DNA of 64,000 nucleotides, from the NCBI RefSeq assembly GCF_003990975.1, contig NZ_RZJR01000010.1, forward strand, positions 209,147 through 273,146, in the 5' to 3' direction. Source of the stretch: Cohnella sp. AR92 (GTDB taxonomy: Bacteria; Bacillota; Bacilli; Paenibacillales; Paenibacillaceae). The stretch's first letter is position 1, and each line of letters starts with the position of its first letter. Below, piece by piece: positions 15,875 through 25,520 of this stretch. Under the pieces are notes generated by a model. It was not told where the DNA came from. It ran no database searches and saw only the letters and a program-made list of their open reading frames with translations. A program made the position numbers and the translations under genes.

Positions 15875-17569
15875 TCACAGCTTAAACCGGTTGACCAGCG
15901 ACTCCAAATCCCCGGCTACGCCCGAGAGCTCTCCGGACGATACGCGCATGTCCTCGCTGGCCGCGAGCTGCTCCTCCGTGGCGGCGGTGACCTGCTGCGC
16001 CATCCCGGCCGTCTGAACGGCAAGGCTGCTCATGCTCTCGATCGAGGCGGCCACTTCCTCGGAGCTGGCGGACAGCTGCTGAGCGGCGGCCGCCGTCTCT
16101 TGGATTCTTGTCGTTACGAGCTCCGTGGAGCCCACGATCGATACGAACGATCTCTCGGCGATCTTCACGCTCTCCGAGCTGTCCCTTACTTCGGTCAAGC
16201 TGATGCCCATCGTACGGACGACTTTCTCCGTATCCGCCTGGATCTCTCGAATAAGCTCGATAATATCCTTGCTGGATCCGTCCGTCTGGGACGCCAGCTT
16301 GCGAACCTCCTCCGCGACGACGGCGAAGCCCTTGCCGTGCTGACCCGCATGCGCCGCTTCGATCGCCGCATTCAGGGACAGCAGGTTCGTCTGGGTGGCG
16401 ATGTCGCCGATCAGCGTGGAGATCGAGCCGATCTTCACGGTGTGGCTCTCCAGCTTCCGAATCGTCTCTTCCGCCTGCTCCAGCGTTCGGCAGAGCTCGT
16501 CCATCCGGCGCGAGACCAATTGGATCTTCTCGGCTCCGTCGATGGCCGCGGTCGCCGATTCCTTCGACAGATCCGCCACTTCGCTCGTGTTCTCGGCGAT
16601 CCGTTGGACGCCGGTCGCCATCTCGTCGATGACCTTGCTGCACTCCCCGGCAACCTGGACCTGATGATCGGAGCCGCTGGATACCTGCTCGATGGCCTCC
16701 GTCACTTTCTTCGCCGAGCCCGCGTTCCACTCGGCCCGCTCGCTAAGCTGCTTGGACGAGTCCGCCAGGTAGACGGAGGAATCCTGCATCTTCCTCACGG
16801 ACTGCTGCAGCTGTTCCATCGTCGAGTTGACCGCTTTGATCATCAGGCCGAATTCGTCCTTGCGCTTCGTCTTCAACTGCTGCACCGTCAGATCGCCGGA
16901 AGCGATGCGATTCAGCGTCTGGGTCGAAGCCTTCAGCGGCGTGATGATATTGCGGACGAGCAGAAGCGCGAACAGCAGGTTCACGACTAGCGCCAGTCCT
17001 CCGACAATGGAGAAGTTCGTTAGCGAATCCTTATAGAGAGCTTTGGCTTCCTTCGTGCTCTCCACCGCTCCGTTATGGTCGAACATGACCATCATCTTCA
17101 GGAGGCTGCGCATGTTGTTGAAGTATTGAACGGCGTTCTGCGTCGCCTTCGTCTCTTGCTCCGAGCCCGCCGCGGTTGAAGAGATCTGCTCGTAAGCTTT
17201 CTTGAACATGTCCCAGTTGTTCTGAAGGCTGGCGAAGTTATTGCTTCGATCCTCGTCGGCCGTAAGCGTAGTCTCGTAAGTCTTCATGCTCTGCTCGATA
17301 TTGGCGATAATGGTGTCGCGAGTCGCGGTCAGGCTTTTCTTCTCGTCCGGCTTGTCCGTCAATTGAAGCTGGTAGTTGTTCGTCAGATATTGCTCGACGA
17401 ATTGGCCGATCGTGTTGATCGTTTCAATGCCGAGCAGCCATTTGCCGGTTACTTCCTCGGAGTTGTGTTGAATCTGGCGAATATTCGCGATTCCATTCCA
17501 ACCGATAAAACCTGTAAAAAGAAGAATCACGATGAACGAACCCAATAGCTTATTGCGGACGGACCACAT
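15875..17569 (-). CDS. Methyl-accepting chemotaxis protein
   Basis: The 564-residue receptor has an N-terminal span ([18 protein letters not shown]), a ~165-residue four-helix-bundle sensor (4HB_MCP type), a second span ([20 protein letters not shown]), a HAMP domain and a long cytoplasmic coiled coil. The signalling hairpin is clear: [20 protein letters not shown] followed by [15 protein letters not shown]. It couples an external or membrane signal to CheA. The start at ATG 17569 follows GGAGGAATCGTT; an in-frame upstream extension has no ribosome site. It is monocistronic with its own promoter. Confidence 0.92.
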   Translation of the reverse strand: MWSVRNKLLGSFIVILLFTGFIGWNGIANIRQIQHNSEEVTGKWLLGIETINTIGQFVEQYLTNNYQLQLTDKPDEKKSLTATRDTIIANIEQSMKTYETTLTADEDRSNNFASLQNNWDMFKKAYEQISSTAAGSEQETKATQNAVQYFNNMRSLLKMMVMFDHNGAVESTKEAKALYKDSLTNFSIVGGLALVVNLLFALLLVRNIITPLKASTQTLNRIASGDLTVQQLKTKRKDEFGLMIKAVNSTMEQLQQSVRKMQDSSVYLADSSKQLSERAEWNAGSAKKVTEAIEQVSSGSDHQVQVAGECSKVIDEMATGVQRIAENTSEVADLSKESATAAIDGAEKIQLVSRRMDELCRTLEQAEETIRKLESHTVKIGSISTLIGDIATQTNLLSLNAAIEAAHAGQHGKGFAVVAEEVRKLASQTDGSSKDIIELIREIQADTEKVVRTMGISLTEVRDSSESVKIAERSFVSIVGSTELVTTRIQETAAAAQQLSASSEEVAASIESMSSLAVQTAGMAQQVTAATEEQLAASEDMRVSSGELSGVAGDLESLVNRFKL

Positions 17570-17628
17570 AACGATTCCTCCTCGCTCAATCTGAAGTGTA
17601 TTTCCACATTTTGTCGTAGGATTAACCA

Positions 17629-17658
17629 AGTATAATCTCATTTACCGATTGTTTTCAA
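17629..17658 (-). promoter_or_regulatory. Sigma-A promoter of the chemoreceptor gene
   Basis: On the minus strand TTGAAA (17653-17658) and TATACT (17629-17634) are spaced by 18 bases, about 60 bases before the ATG at 17569. The surrounding sequence is AT-rich. Confidence 0.55.
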
Positions 17659-17771
17659 TCGTTTTTCATTAAATATTGTCAATTATTATAACATCAAGTT
17701 GCCCTATTGGGCCTAAGTTACGACAGAATTCGCTCATTTTGGATGTAAGCGTTGTCATATTAGTTGACAAT

Positions 17772-17799
17772 AAAATAGCACCGGTACAATCACCGGTGC
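17772..17799 (-). terminator. Terminator of the aldo/keto reductase gene
   Basis: Arms GCACCGGT (17778-17785) and ACCGGTGC (17792-17799) around a six-base loop are followed on the minus strand by UAUUUU. It lies ~20 bases after the reductase stop. Confidence 0.7.
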
Positions 17800-17816
17800 C
17801 ATTCTCAAGATTCTTA

Positions 17817-18797
17817 TTACCAAGCGTATGCTTTCGGAGCGGCTCCGCCGGGACCCGGGAAAATCTCGTCCAAGCGATCCAGAACTTCCTGCTCCAGGAC
17901 GATATCCACCGTTCGCAGCGAATTCTCGAACTGTTCGAGCGTGCGAGGACCGATAATGGGCGCCACCATCGCCGGACGCGTCAAGGTCCAGGCCAGCGCG
18001 ACGTTCGCCTCGCTCTCGCCAAGCTCGCGGCACAGGCGCTCGAACGCTTCGAGCTGCGGCCGATGCTTCTCCGCCCTCTCCGCATTGTTCGCGCGCTTCG
18101 AGCCGGCCGCCGGCTTGAGCGCATTGCCGCCCAGCAGGCCGCCGTCGAGCGGGCTCCAGGCAATAACGCCGATTCCTTGGTCTTCCGCGGCCGGAAGCAC
18201 CTCCAATTCGGGCAAGCGGCAGGTCAAGCTGAATTTGTGCTGCTCGGAGACGAGGCCCAGCATCCGGTGATGGCGTGCCTCGTACTGAGCTTTGACCAGA
18301 TCGTGTCCGGCGAAGTTGCTCGATCCGACATACCCGATTTTCCCTTGCGTAAGGGCGACTTTGAATCCTTCCCACAGCTCGTCCCAGGAGACGCTGCGGT
18401 CTACGTGATGCATCTGGTAAAGCTCGATGTGATCGGTCTGAAGCCTCTTCAGAGACCCTTCCAGATGGCGGCGAAGCTTATAGGAGGACAGGCCGCTCGG
18501 GCTGTTCGGCCCATCGGCGCGGTCGCTCATATCCCCGTGGAACTTGGTTGCCAGAACGACCTTCTCGCGGCGGCCGCCTCCCTGGGCGAACCAGCGTCCG
18601 ATAATCTCCTCGGTTCGGCCGGCATTCTCGCCCCATCCATAGATATTGGCGGTATCGAAGAAGTTGATGCCCGCGTCGATCGCGGCGTCCATGATGCGGA
18701 ACGCTTCCCGCTCGTCGGTATCGACTCCGAAATTCATCGTTCCCAGGCACAGCCTGCTGACATTCAAGCCGGAACGCCCTAGCTTCGCATACTTCAT
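17817..18797 (-). CDS. Aldo/keto reductase
   Basis: The 326-residue enzyme is an NADPH-dependent reductase of the AKR superfamily. Catalytic residues are in place: Asp and Tyr in FFDTANIYGWG, Lys in VLATKFHGD and His in LYQMHHVDRS. The coenzyme-binding end is visible as IIGPRTLEQFENSL. Length fits the YajO/MalK-type bacterial AKRs. ATG 18797 follows AGGAGAGATCGAG; an upstream in-frame extension lacks a ribosome site. The substrate is unknown. Confidence 0.9.
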   Translation of the reverse strand: MKYAKLGRSGLNVSRLCLGTMNFGVDTDEREAFRIMDAAIDAGINFFDTANIYGWGENAGRTEEIIGRWFAQGGGRREKVVLATKFHGDMSDRADGPNSPSGLSSYKLRRHLEGSLKRLQTDHIELYQMHHVDRSVSWDELWEGFKVALTQGKIGYVGSSNFAGHDLVKAQYEARHHRMLGLVSEQHKFSLTCRLPELEVLPAAEDQGIGVIAWSPLDGGLLGGNALKPAAGSKRANNAERAEKHRPQLEAFERLCRELGESEANVALAWTLTRPAMVAPIIGPRTLEQFENSLRTVDIVLEQEVLDRLDEIFPGPGGAAPKAYAW

Positions 18798-19017
18798 CTT
18801 CTCGATCTCTCCTTTAGGGTTTGACGGATAATTGCGATATCGAGCGTCGAACCGAAGCCCGAATCCCACCTTAATATGCCAGCAGCCGTCGCCCGAGTCA
18901 AGGGGAAGGAAGGACCGGAGACGAAAGTTCCAAGCTCATCCACTCCCCCGCCGTTCGACAAACAGTCGGTCCGAATGCGCCTTAAGGAGCATTTTCGCAT
19001 CGTCCAGGAACATATGT

Positions 19018-19046
19018 TTGCTTTTTATTCGTCCGATTGTTAAAAT
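19018..19046 (+). promoter_or_regulatory. Candidate sigma-A promoter for the PhnB-like gene
   Basis: TTGCTT (19018-19023) and TAAAAT (19041-19046) are spaced by 17 bases and lie ~40 bases before the start at 19085. Confidence 0.5.
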
Positions 19047-19084
19047 ATAGTCGTTCCGCCAAACAATAAGAGGAGTGATCAGCC

Positions 19085-19498
19085 TTGCCGATTAACGCTT
19101 ACCTCAACTTCGACGGCAACACGCGAGAGGTTGTCGAGTTCTATGCAGATGTGTTCAAGACCGAGCCCGCGAATCTGACAACCTTCGGTTCCATGCCGGC
19201 TCATCCGGACCATCCCCTGCCTCCCGGCACGGAGAATCTGATCATGCACGCTCTGCTTATTATCGACGGCAGCCCCCTAATGTTCTCGGACGTATTCCCA
19301 GGCATGCCTTATCATCCCGGCAACAATATCTCCTTGAGTTATATCACCCGAGAAGAAGCCGGGCTGCGCGAAGCCTTCCATCGGATGAAGGAAGGCGGCA
19401 AGATCGCCATGGAATTGCAGGAGACGCCCTGGAGCAAGTGTTATGGTCAAGTCGAAGACAAGTTCGGGATCCTGTGGCAGTTCAACCTCGAAGAGTAG
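19085..19498 (+). CDS. VOC superfamily protein (PhnB/YjdN-like)
   Basis: The 137-residue protein begins MPINAYLNFDGNTREVVEFY and contains MHALLIIDGSPLMFSD and FGILWQFN, the pattern of PhnB-like members of the glyoxalase/VOC fold. These are dimeric metal-fold proteins, often of unknown substrate. The TTG start at 19085 follows AGAGGAG. It has its own promoter and terminator. Confidence 0.8.
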   Translation: MPINAYLNFDGNTREVVEFYADVFKTEPANLTTFGSMPAHPDHPLPPGTENLIMHALLIIDGSPLMFSDVFPGMPYHPGNNISLSYITREEAGLREAFHRMKEGGKIAMELQETPWSKCYGQVEDKFGILWQFNLEE

Positions 19499-19509
19499 CC
19501 CCTAACATC

Positions 19510-19548
19510 AAGAAGGCAACCCCATCGGAATGGAGCTGCCTTCTTTTT
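19510..19548 (+). terminator. Terminator of the PhnB-like gene
   Basis: Arms AAGAAGGCA and TGCCTTCTT with an inner CCCAT/ATGG pairing are followed by TTTGTTT. It may also serve the convergent DUF420 gene. Confidence 0.8.
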
Positions 19549-19564
19549 GTTTAGCATGACTCGA

Positions 19565-20122
19565 TCAATAGTAAGGTTCCATCATGAGGAACACGACGAC
19601 TCCGGTCAAGCTGACGTAGAGCCAGATCGGCATGGTCCAGCGCGCGATCCTGCGATGCTTGTGCAGCTGGTTCGTCCATCCCCATACGAGCGTGAACAGC
19701 GCCAGCGGTACGATGATCGCTGCCAGAATGCTATGGGAGATCAGAATGAAGAAGTAGACCGGCCGAACGAAGCCTTCTCCTCCGTACGTCGCCGTCTCCG
19801 TAGACAGGAAGTGGAACGTCAGGTAAGAGACCAGGAACAGCAGCGTCGACGAGAAAGCGGCGAGGATAAACGCCTTATGTACCCTCACGTTCTTTTTGAG
19901 GATAGCGATGAAGGCGGCAAGCAAGAAGATAAAGGTAAAGCTGTTCAGCAAGCCGTTCACCCTAGGGAAGATCGTCAGATCGAAGTCGATCTCTCCTTTA
20001 TACCCAAGCGGCGAGAAGAACAACAGCAGGATAATGATATTCGCGACGAGCGAGATCGCAATAATGGCAGCCGTATAGTTTTTGTTGCTGGTAGGCTGCA
20101 AGCTGTCGGACTTGTTGCTCAT
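19565..20122 (-). CDS. DUF420 family membrane protein (YozB-like)
   Basis: The 185-residue protein has five predicted membrane spans (for example AAIIAISLVANIIILLLFF and FVRPVYFFILISHSILAAII) with conserved histidines (VRVHKAF, LTFHFL, ISHSIL, HKHRRIARWT) and an MPIWLYVSLTGVVVFLMM end typical of DUF420. In Bacillus this family is found near cytochrome oxidase assembly genes, and the histidines suggest heme or copper handling, but no such genes are adjacent here. ATG 20122 follows GGAAAGGGGAATGCGGACGC. Confidence 0.82.
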   Translation of the reverse strand: MSNKSDSLQPTSNKNYTAAIIAISLVANIIILLLFFSPLGYKGEIDFDLTIFPRVNGLLNSFTFIFLLAAFIAILKKNVRVHKAFILAAFSSTLLFLVSYLTFHFLSTETATYGGEGFVRPVYFFILISHSILAAIIVPLALFTLVWGWTNQLHKHRRIARWTMPIWLYVSLTGVVVFLMMEPYY

Positions 20123-20454
20123 GCGTCCGCATTCCCCTTTCCTCTGGACATGGCTCCATTATAGACGCAATTAACGTCCAACGGACGCCGGTTAAGTAAC
20201 AACATTATGAACAATTCCCCGGAAAGCATCCGATCGCTCATCCTTTTTAGTATGACCCTCTCTCCCTCTCATAAACAGGGAATGACCATGGACGATTTAA
20301 TATTGGAACAACAAACTCCCTATCATTCGATCATCTTTCTTCTATACGATAGATTTGCCGACCGGTACCCGTACCCTTCTATCCTGCAGCAAAGGAGGTG
20401 AACTTCGCACAAGCTAGCCGAACGTTCGCAAGATGATCCTATGGAGAGGTGGCA
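20123..20454. other. Intergenic region upstream of the twin-repeat secreted protein
   Basis: About 330 bases separate the divergent genes at 20122 (minus) and 20455 (plus). A TATAAT box on the minus strand near 20158-20163 may serve the DUF420 gene. A strong Shine-Dalgarno-like AAAGGAGGTG at 20391-20400 has no suitable start after it. No other gene is supported. Confidence 0.4.
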
Positions 20455-22536
20455 ATGATGATGAGAAACAAGCTCAAATCCTTATTGGCGGTTATCGTTC
20501 TGCTCGTCGGCCTGATCCCTTATTCCGCCTTCGCGGAAGGTCCTTCCGACCCCGCGCCGGCGATCTCCCCGGCCGGCACCGCGAACGGCAAGTCCATTCT
20601 GTTCGATAACGCCCACGCTCAAACGGCAGGCGCCGCGGACTGGGTAATCGACGGCGGCTTCTCCGACTTCGCCAACGCATTGGCAGGGCAAGGCTATTAC
20701 GTGAAGGAATTGCGCAAGTCCTCCGCGATCACGCTCGCGGATCTTCAAGGCTATGATGTCTTCGTCATTCCCGAGGCCAATATTCCCTTCAAGACCTCCG
20801 AACAAGCGGCGATGCTGCAGTACGTCCAGAACGGAGGCAGCATCTTCTTTATCGCCGACCACTACAATGCCGACCGCAACAAGAACCGTTGGGATGCATC
20901 CGAGGTGTTCAACGGCTACCGTCGCGGCGCATGGAGCAATCCGGCTCTCGGCATGAGCGCCGAAGAAGCCGCTTCCGCCGCGATGTCGGGCGTCGCCAGC
21001 TCGGACTGGCTATCCGCCAACTTCGGCATGCGCATTCGCTATAACGCGATCGGGGACGCGAATTCCGGCACGATCGTCGCTTCCTCGCAGGCGTTCGGCA
21101 TTACGTCCGGCGTCTCTTCGGTGACGATGCATGCAGGCTCTACCATTGCCATCACGGACCCGACCAAAGCCAAGGGAATCGTCTATATCCAGAATTCTCC
21201 GGCCGCCTGGTCCAGCGCCGTCGATCAAGGAGTCTATAACGGCGGAGGAACCTCGGAAGGCCCCTATGTAGCGGTAGCGAAGGCGCAGCTCGGCAAGGTT
21301 GCCGTCATCGGCGATTCTTCCGCCGTCGAAGACAGCTCGCCCAAGTATTTGAAGGAAGAAACGGGCGGCACCAAGACGACCTACGACGGGTTCACGGAAG
21401 CGAGCAACGGCACGCTGCTCGTCAACCTCGTCAACTGGTTGGCCACCCCGGAGAGCTACACGAGCTTGTCTTCCGTCAGCGGATTGACCCTGGATACCGC
21501 AACGACGCTCCTGTCGATGGAGACTCCCTCCGCTTCGACGGAACCGCAGTCGGAGCCTTGGGCGGCGCCGGCCTCCGGCTACAAGTGGTATGACAGCTCC
21601 ACCTTCAAGTCCGGCTCCTACGGTTATGGATCCGGCAGCGGCGGCGGCGGTACGGGAACCGGCAACGAGTCGTTCGAGACCGGCACGAAGACGGCTTATA
21701 CCTCGGCGAGCGTTACGCTCGGCAGCGGCGCCTGGTACTTCGATAACGCCCTGTTGGGAGATTCCGCGACGGACAAGAAGAACGGAACGAAGTCGGCGCG
21801 CATCCGCGCGGCGGGCAGCATCGCGATGAGCTACGACGTCGCGGGCGCCGCTAGCGTTACCCTTAGCCACGCCAACTTCGGCACCGATTCGGGAGCCAAT
21901 TGGAAGCTGCAGAAATCCACGAACGGAGGCTCCACTTGGACCGACGTCGGCTCGACGTATACGAGCGGCAGCTCGCTCGCGGCCCAGACGATCCCGGTCG
22001 GCGAAACGGGCAGCGTCCGCTTCAAGATCGTCGTCGGCGGAACGTCCGGGCAACGCATCAACATCGACGACTTCTCCATTACGGCCCCATCCGTGACGCC
22101 GACCGGATCGCTGTCCGAGACCTACGAGAGCGGTTCGAAGACGGCCTATACGGCTGCCGGCGTTACTCTCGACAGCGGCACCTGGTACTTCGATAACGCC
22201 TTGATCGGAGAATCCTCCACCGACAAGAAGAATGGCGGCAAGTCCGCCCGCATTCGATCGGCAGGAAGCATCGCCATGAGCTTCGACGTTCCCGGAGCGT
22301 CCGCTGTCACCGTGAAGCACGCTAACTTCGGCACTGACACCGGGGTGACTTGGAAGCTGCAGAAATCCTCGGACGGCGGCTCGACCTGGACCGATGTCGG
22401 CTCCGCGTATACAAGCGGCAGCGCGCTCGCCACGCAAACCATTACCGTTGGCGCAACCGGCAATGTCCGCTTTAGGATCGTTGTCGGGGGCACGTCCGGG
22501 CAACGCATCAACATCGACGACTTCGTCATCAGCTAA
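20455..22536 (+). CDS. Secreted modular protein: amidotransferase-like N-domain plus two C-terminal repeat domains
   Basis: The 693-residue protein has a signal peptide (ends YSAFAEG). An N-terminal domain of about 300 residues has a class-I glutamine-amidotransferase/DUF4350-like look (SILFDNAHAQTAGAADWVI, LQGYDVFVIPEANIPF, YVQNGGSIFFIADHYNADRN, GKVAVIGDSS). A Gly/Ser linker follows, then two ~140-residue copies of a beta-rich domain (WYFDNALLGDSATDKKNGTK in the first, INIDDF ending each). That C-terminal domain resembles the one appended to secreted bacterial nucleases and probably binds an external polymer. GGAGAGG precedes several clustered ATGs; 20455 fits best. The activity is unknown. 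Confidence 0.7.
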   Translation: MMMRNKLKSLLAVIVLLVGLIPYSAFAEGPSDPAPAISPAGTANGKSILFDNAHAQTAGAADWVIDGGFSDFANALAGQGYYVKELRKSSAITLADLQGYDVFVIPEANIPFKTSEQAAMLQYVQNGGSIFFIADHYNADRNKNRWDASEVFNGYRRGAWSNPALGMSAEEAASAAMSGVASSDWLSANFGMRIRYNAIGDANSGTIVASSQAFGITSGVSSVTMHAGSTIAITDPTKAKGIVYIQNSPAAWSSAVDQGVYNGGGTSEGPYVAVAKAQLGKVAVIGDSSAVEDSSPKYLKEETGGTKTTYDGFTEASNGTLLVNLVNWLATPESYTSLSSVSGLTLDTATTLLSMETPSASTEPQSEPWAAPASGYKWYDSSTFKSGSYGYGSGSGGGGTGTGNESFETGTKTAYTSASVTLGSGAWYFDNALLGDSATDKKNGTKSARIRAAGSIAMSYDVAGAASVTLSHANFGTDSGANWKLQKSTNGGSTWTDVGSTYTSGSSLAAQTIPVGETGSVRFKIVVGGTSGQRINIDDFSITAPSVTPTGSLSETYESGSKTAYTAAGVTLDSGTWYFDNALIGESSTDKKNGGKSARIRSAGSIAMSFDVPGASAVTVKHANFGTDTGVTWKLQKSSDGGSTWTDVGSAYTSGSALATQTITVGATGNVRFRIVVGGTSGQRINIDDFVIS
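21664..22533 (+). repeat. Two ~420-bp direct repeats encoding the C-terminal domains
   Basis: Copy 1 covers about 21664-22083 and copy 2 about 22114-22533. They encode near-identical ~140-residue domains, each with the elements KTAYT, WYFDNAL, ARIR, WKLQKS, TWTDVGS, GTSGQRINIDDF. A recent internal duplication is inferred. Confidence 0.88.
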
Positions 22537-22564
22537 CGAACGGGTTCTAGCCTAGCAAGCAAAT

Positions 22565-22605
22565 GAAGCCCCGCGTCGTCATCACGGATGACCATGCGGG
22601 GCTTC
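22565..22605. terminator. Terminator between convergent genes
   Basis: Ten-base perfect arms GAAGCCCCGC and GCGGGGCTTC flank a 21-base loop. The T-tracts are modest on both sides (TTCTTGCC; on the other strand TTCATTTGC), so it probably serves both genes. Confidence 0.65.
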
Positions 22606-22613
22606 TTGCCGAA

Positions 22614-24041
22614 TTATTGCGCGACCGCTTCCTTCGGCCACTTGCCGACGAATTCCACTTCGTCATACTCATAGAATTTGGCTAGGATCTGTTCCCGATC
22701 GTCATGGAAGAGGCTGTCGCCGATCGCGCTTACGAGCTTCGGAATCGCGAACCGCATCCCCGATAAGGCCGAGGCGGATAAGCCGCAGCTCACCATCGCC
22801 GAATAATTGAAGGAATAAAGGCCATGAAGAAGATCCTTCCCTACTTGATCGCGGCTCTGGAATTCGAAGCCGGGGCTCAAGTAGGGGTGTGCGTCCAGCA
22901 GAGCGTTCGCCGCTTCTGCGGGCGCGATGTAACGGTCGCTCCACCGGACGATATGCTTCTCTACCTGGCGAAGCTCTTGCCGCAGCCCCGGATCGGTAAT
23001 AAGTCCGGTGCTGATGATCAGGAAGTCGAAGGAGAACTTGCCATGCGGAGTCGTGACGACCGCCTGGTCTCCGTCCGCCTCCACGTCCAGCCAAGGCGAA
23101 CCCAGATGAAGTCGGAAGCCCGGCCACGACGTCGCGCGTTCATACGTATCATTGGTAGGCGGCTGATTGTGCTTGAAGAAGTGAGACATGACCGCGTACT
23201 TGTCTTCGTCCGATAAGGAAGGGAATCGTTCGATCATGCCGGAGCCCTCCATCTGCCGGATCGGATTGATGCGCGGCATCTCCTTCCGTCTCACGAAGAC
23301 GTGCGCTTCCGCCACTCCGTTCGATAAGGCGAAGTTCGCATTATCGAAGGAAGAAGCTCCTCCTCCGAGCACCGCGATCTTCTTGCCTTGCAGAGCGCCG
23401 ATATCGATCGGCTCCGACGTATGCGCGTAGAGACGGGAAGGAAGCTTCTCCTTGATCAATGGAGGAATGTGCCATTCCCCTCCGCCTTGAATGCCCGTCG
23501 CCAGAACGACCTTGCGCGCAAGCAGCTTGCCGGAAGGAATGCCCGCCCCTTCGACGTGAAGGCGATGAAGGCCCCTCTCCAGCGGCTCGATCAAGCCGAG
23601 CTTGACTTCGTTGACGACCGGAAGCTTCAGCACCTTTCGGTACCAGCGCAAATAATTCATCCAATCTCCCCGCGGGATTTTGTCCAGTCGTTCCCAGCCC
23701 TCCGGGCCATGCTGGGCTTCCCACCAAGAACGGAAAGTAAGCGAAGGCACGCCCAGCTCGATGGCGGTCAAGTGCTTCGGCGTACGCAGCGTCACCATTC
23801 GGGCGTACGTCTCCCACGGCCCTTCTTGACCTTCCGGATTCTCGTCGATAACCAGAATGTTAGAGATTCTTTCTTTTAATAATCCGAAGGCAATGCCAAG
23901 TCCGCTCTGTCCTCCGCCCACGATGACGGTATCGTATACGTGGCCTTCCGGATGCTCCATCGGCACAACCCAAGGTTTGCCGCCGTATGCCAAATAAGAC
24001 AAGTCCGTATTCACGCGTTCGTTCAATTGTTCCAAGCTCAT
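22614..24041 (-). CDS. FAD/NAD(P)-dependent oxidoreductase (flavin monooxygenase-like)
   Basis: The ~475-residue protein has an N-terminal FAD-binding Rossmann motif (YDTVIVGGGQSGLGIAFGLL) and a second dinucleotide motif (GKKIAVLGGGASSFDNANFA) with FVRRKEMPRIN, as in FMO/SidA-like N-hydroxylases and related flavoproteins. The segment FDFLIISTGLITDPGLR is typical of the third conserved region. Its substrate is unknown; no siderophore genes are adjacent. The start at ATG 24041 (MSLEQLNERV) follows GGTAGG; ATG 24047 is an alternative. It is convergent with the secreted protein gene. Confidence 0.8.
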   Translation of the reverse strand: MSLEQLNERVNTDLSYLAYGGKPWVVPMEHPEGHVYDTVIVGGGQSGLGIAFGLLKERISNILVIDENPEGQEGPWETYARMVTLRTPKHLTAIELGVPSLTFRSWWEAQHGPEGWERLDKIPRGDWMNYLRWYRKVLKLPVVNEVKLGLIEPLERGLHRLHVEGAGIPSGKLLARKVVLATGIQGGGEWHIPPLIKEKLPSRLYAHTSEPIDIGALQGKKIAVLGGGASSFDNANFALSNGVAEAHVFVRRKEMPRINPIRQMEGSGMIERFPSLSDEDKYAVMSHFFKHNQPPTNDTYERATSWPGFRLHLGSPWLDVEADGDQAVVTTPHGKFSFDFLIISTGLITDPGLRQELRQVEKHIVRWSDRYIAPAEAANALLDAHPYLSPGFEFQSRDQVGKDLLHGLYSFNYSAMVSCGLSASALSGMRFAIPKLVSAIGDSLFHDDREQILAKFYEYDEVEFVGKWPKEAVAQ

Positions 24042-24564
24042 TCTCATCCTACCTTTCCACGGTAACCTAGGAGTGTCTCGCGAAGCTTTGTATGCTGGAT
24101 ACTTTCCACTCATGTAATCATAACTGACGCAGGATCAATTACAGCTCAGCACTTCCACTCCGCTTGTCATGAATAAGAACAATTTATGTTAGATTGAACC
24201 CATCTTAACTCTTAAGAAGAAGCAATTGAAGCGAAAATCCTCATCTTTGTAAATGAAGCTAATTCCCTTTCGGCTAATTGTTCATCGTTACGAGGGGTTC
24301 CGCGATCCTTCAAACTTATCTGCGCCGGCGCTCCGAATCCTTTCTCGAACCGCGTGGTTTCCGAGACACAGGGACAAGTCCAAGCGCGGAGATGAGAAAA
24401 TCTTAATGAGCCTCCTCCCAATCCTCGACCCGTTCAGGCCAGAAACGCTCTTGTTGCGACAAATAAAGTTGCTGATCCGCTCCTAGACTATGACACTTTC
24501 TGCATGGGCTTCTCTGTACAATCAGTGTAACCTTCCTCCCAAACTAATACAGAGGAGTGATTGT
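24042..24564. other. Long intergenic region without a supported gene
   Basis: About 520 bases between the divergent flavoprotein gene and the SH3/glucosaminidase gene. Short open frames exist on both strands but lack ribosome sites and sensible composition. A TACAAT box at about 24517 might be the -10 of the downstream gene. No RNA was recognised. Confidence 0.35.
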
Positions 24565-25386
24565 ATGAGAATTAGTCTTCAAGAGTTCGCTCGAATCGGG
24601 CTCTACGCCGGCTCGTTCCTTGTGCTCTTCCTGATCCTCTTCGCTCTCCATTCCCCATCCGTTTCGGCTGCCGCCGCAGCCCCTGCCGCACCCGCTGCCG
24701 AGGCCCAATCGAGCCCGGCCTACACCTCTTACGTAACGACCGCAAGTTATTTGAACGTTAGAGCCGCCCCTAACACTCGTTCCAAGATATTAAAAGTCGT
24801 GAAGAAAGGAACCGTCTTATCGGTGACCGGCAAGTTGGATAACGGCTGGCTGCAATTGGAAAGCAAGGGGTACGTTCATGGCGGGTACGCCATTCCCAAG
24901 AATAGCGCGCAGAAAGTGAAGGCCCTCTCCTATTCGCCCGTAAGCAAGCAAAGCGCAGCCTCCAGCGGATCCCCCGGAGACGCTCAGACCGATTCCGGGC
25001 TTACCGTCGAGGCGATCGAGGATCTGTTCGACGGCACCGGCTTCGAGAATCAGGGCCTCGAGGAAGCCGTTCTGCAGGTCGAGGACAAATACGGAATCAA
25101 TGCCTACTTTACGATAGCCGTCATGAGGCTGGAGAGCGGCAACGGCACGAGCCGGCTTGCCAAGACCCGCAACAATCTGTTCGGCTTGAATTCGAGCAAC
25201 GGATATGTGAAGTTCGCGTCCAAAGAAGCCTGCATCCTCCGCTTCGGAGAGCTGATATCCAGCAATTACTTAGGCAAAGGCTACACGACGATCGACAAGA
25301 TCGGGAAAAAGTACTGCCCGGCCAACTCCAAATGGGCGAGTCTGGTGAAATCCTACATGAAGTCCGATTATCGCTCCACCGCGTGA
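24565..25386 (+). CDS. Secreted SH3-domain and glucosaminidase-like cell-wall protein
   Basis: The 273-residue protein has a signal or anchor segment (LYAGSFLVLFLILFALHSP), an Ala/Pro linker, a bacterial SH3 domain (ASYLNVRAAPNTRSKILKVV...GWLQLESKGYVHGGYA) and a C-terminal glucosaminidase fold (YFTIAVMRLESGNGTSRLAK with NNLFGLNSSN, then YCPANSKWASLV). The glutamate in LESGNG is the likely acid catalyst, so peptidoglycan hydrolysis during wall remodelling is expected. ATG 24565 follows AGAGGAG. It is a single-gene unit with a strong terminator. Confidence 0.85.
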   Translation: MRISLQEFARIGLYAGSFLVLFLILFALHSPSVSAAAAAPAAPAAEAQSSPAYTSYVTTASYLNVRAAPNTRSKILKVVKKGTVLSVTGKLDNGWLQLESKGYVHGGYAIPKNSAQKVKALSYSPVSKQSAASSGSPGDAQTDSGLTVEAIEDLFDGTGFENQGLEEAVLQVEDKYGINAYFTIAVMRLESGNGTSRLAKTRNNLFGLNSSNGYVKFASKEACILRFGELISSNYLGKGYTTIDKIGKKYCPANSKWASLVKSYMKSDYRSTA

Positions 25387-25423
25387 CAGGCTTGTCCGGT
25401 TGGAGTTCCTATAAAACAAGAAG

Positions 25424-25465
25424 AGGGTGTCCCAACAGTCATTTGACTTTGGGACACCCTTGCTT
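25424..25465 (+). terminator. Strong hairpin terminator
   Basis: Perfect 12-base arms AGGGTGTCCCAA and TTGGGACACCCT flank a 13-base loop. The following sequence TGCTTATT is only partly T-rich. Such GGGTGTCCC hairpins also occur at the ends of some insertion sequences, so an IS remnant is a minor alternative. Confidence 0.65.
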
Positions 25466-25520
25466 ATTAATTGGCGATTTATCTTTTGTAGGGATGTATC
25501 TCTTTCCGATTGCTCGATCC

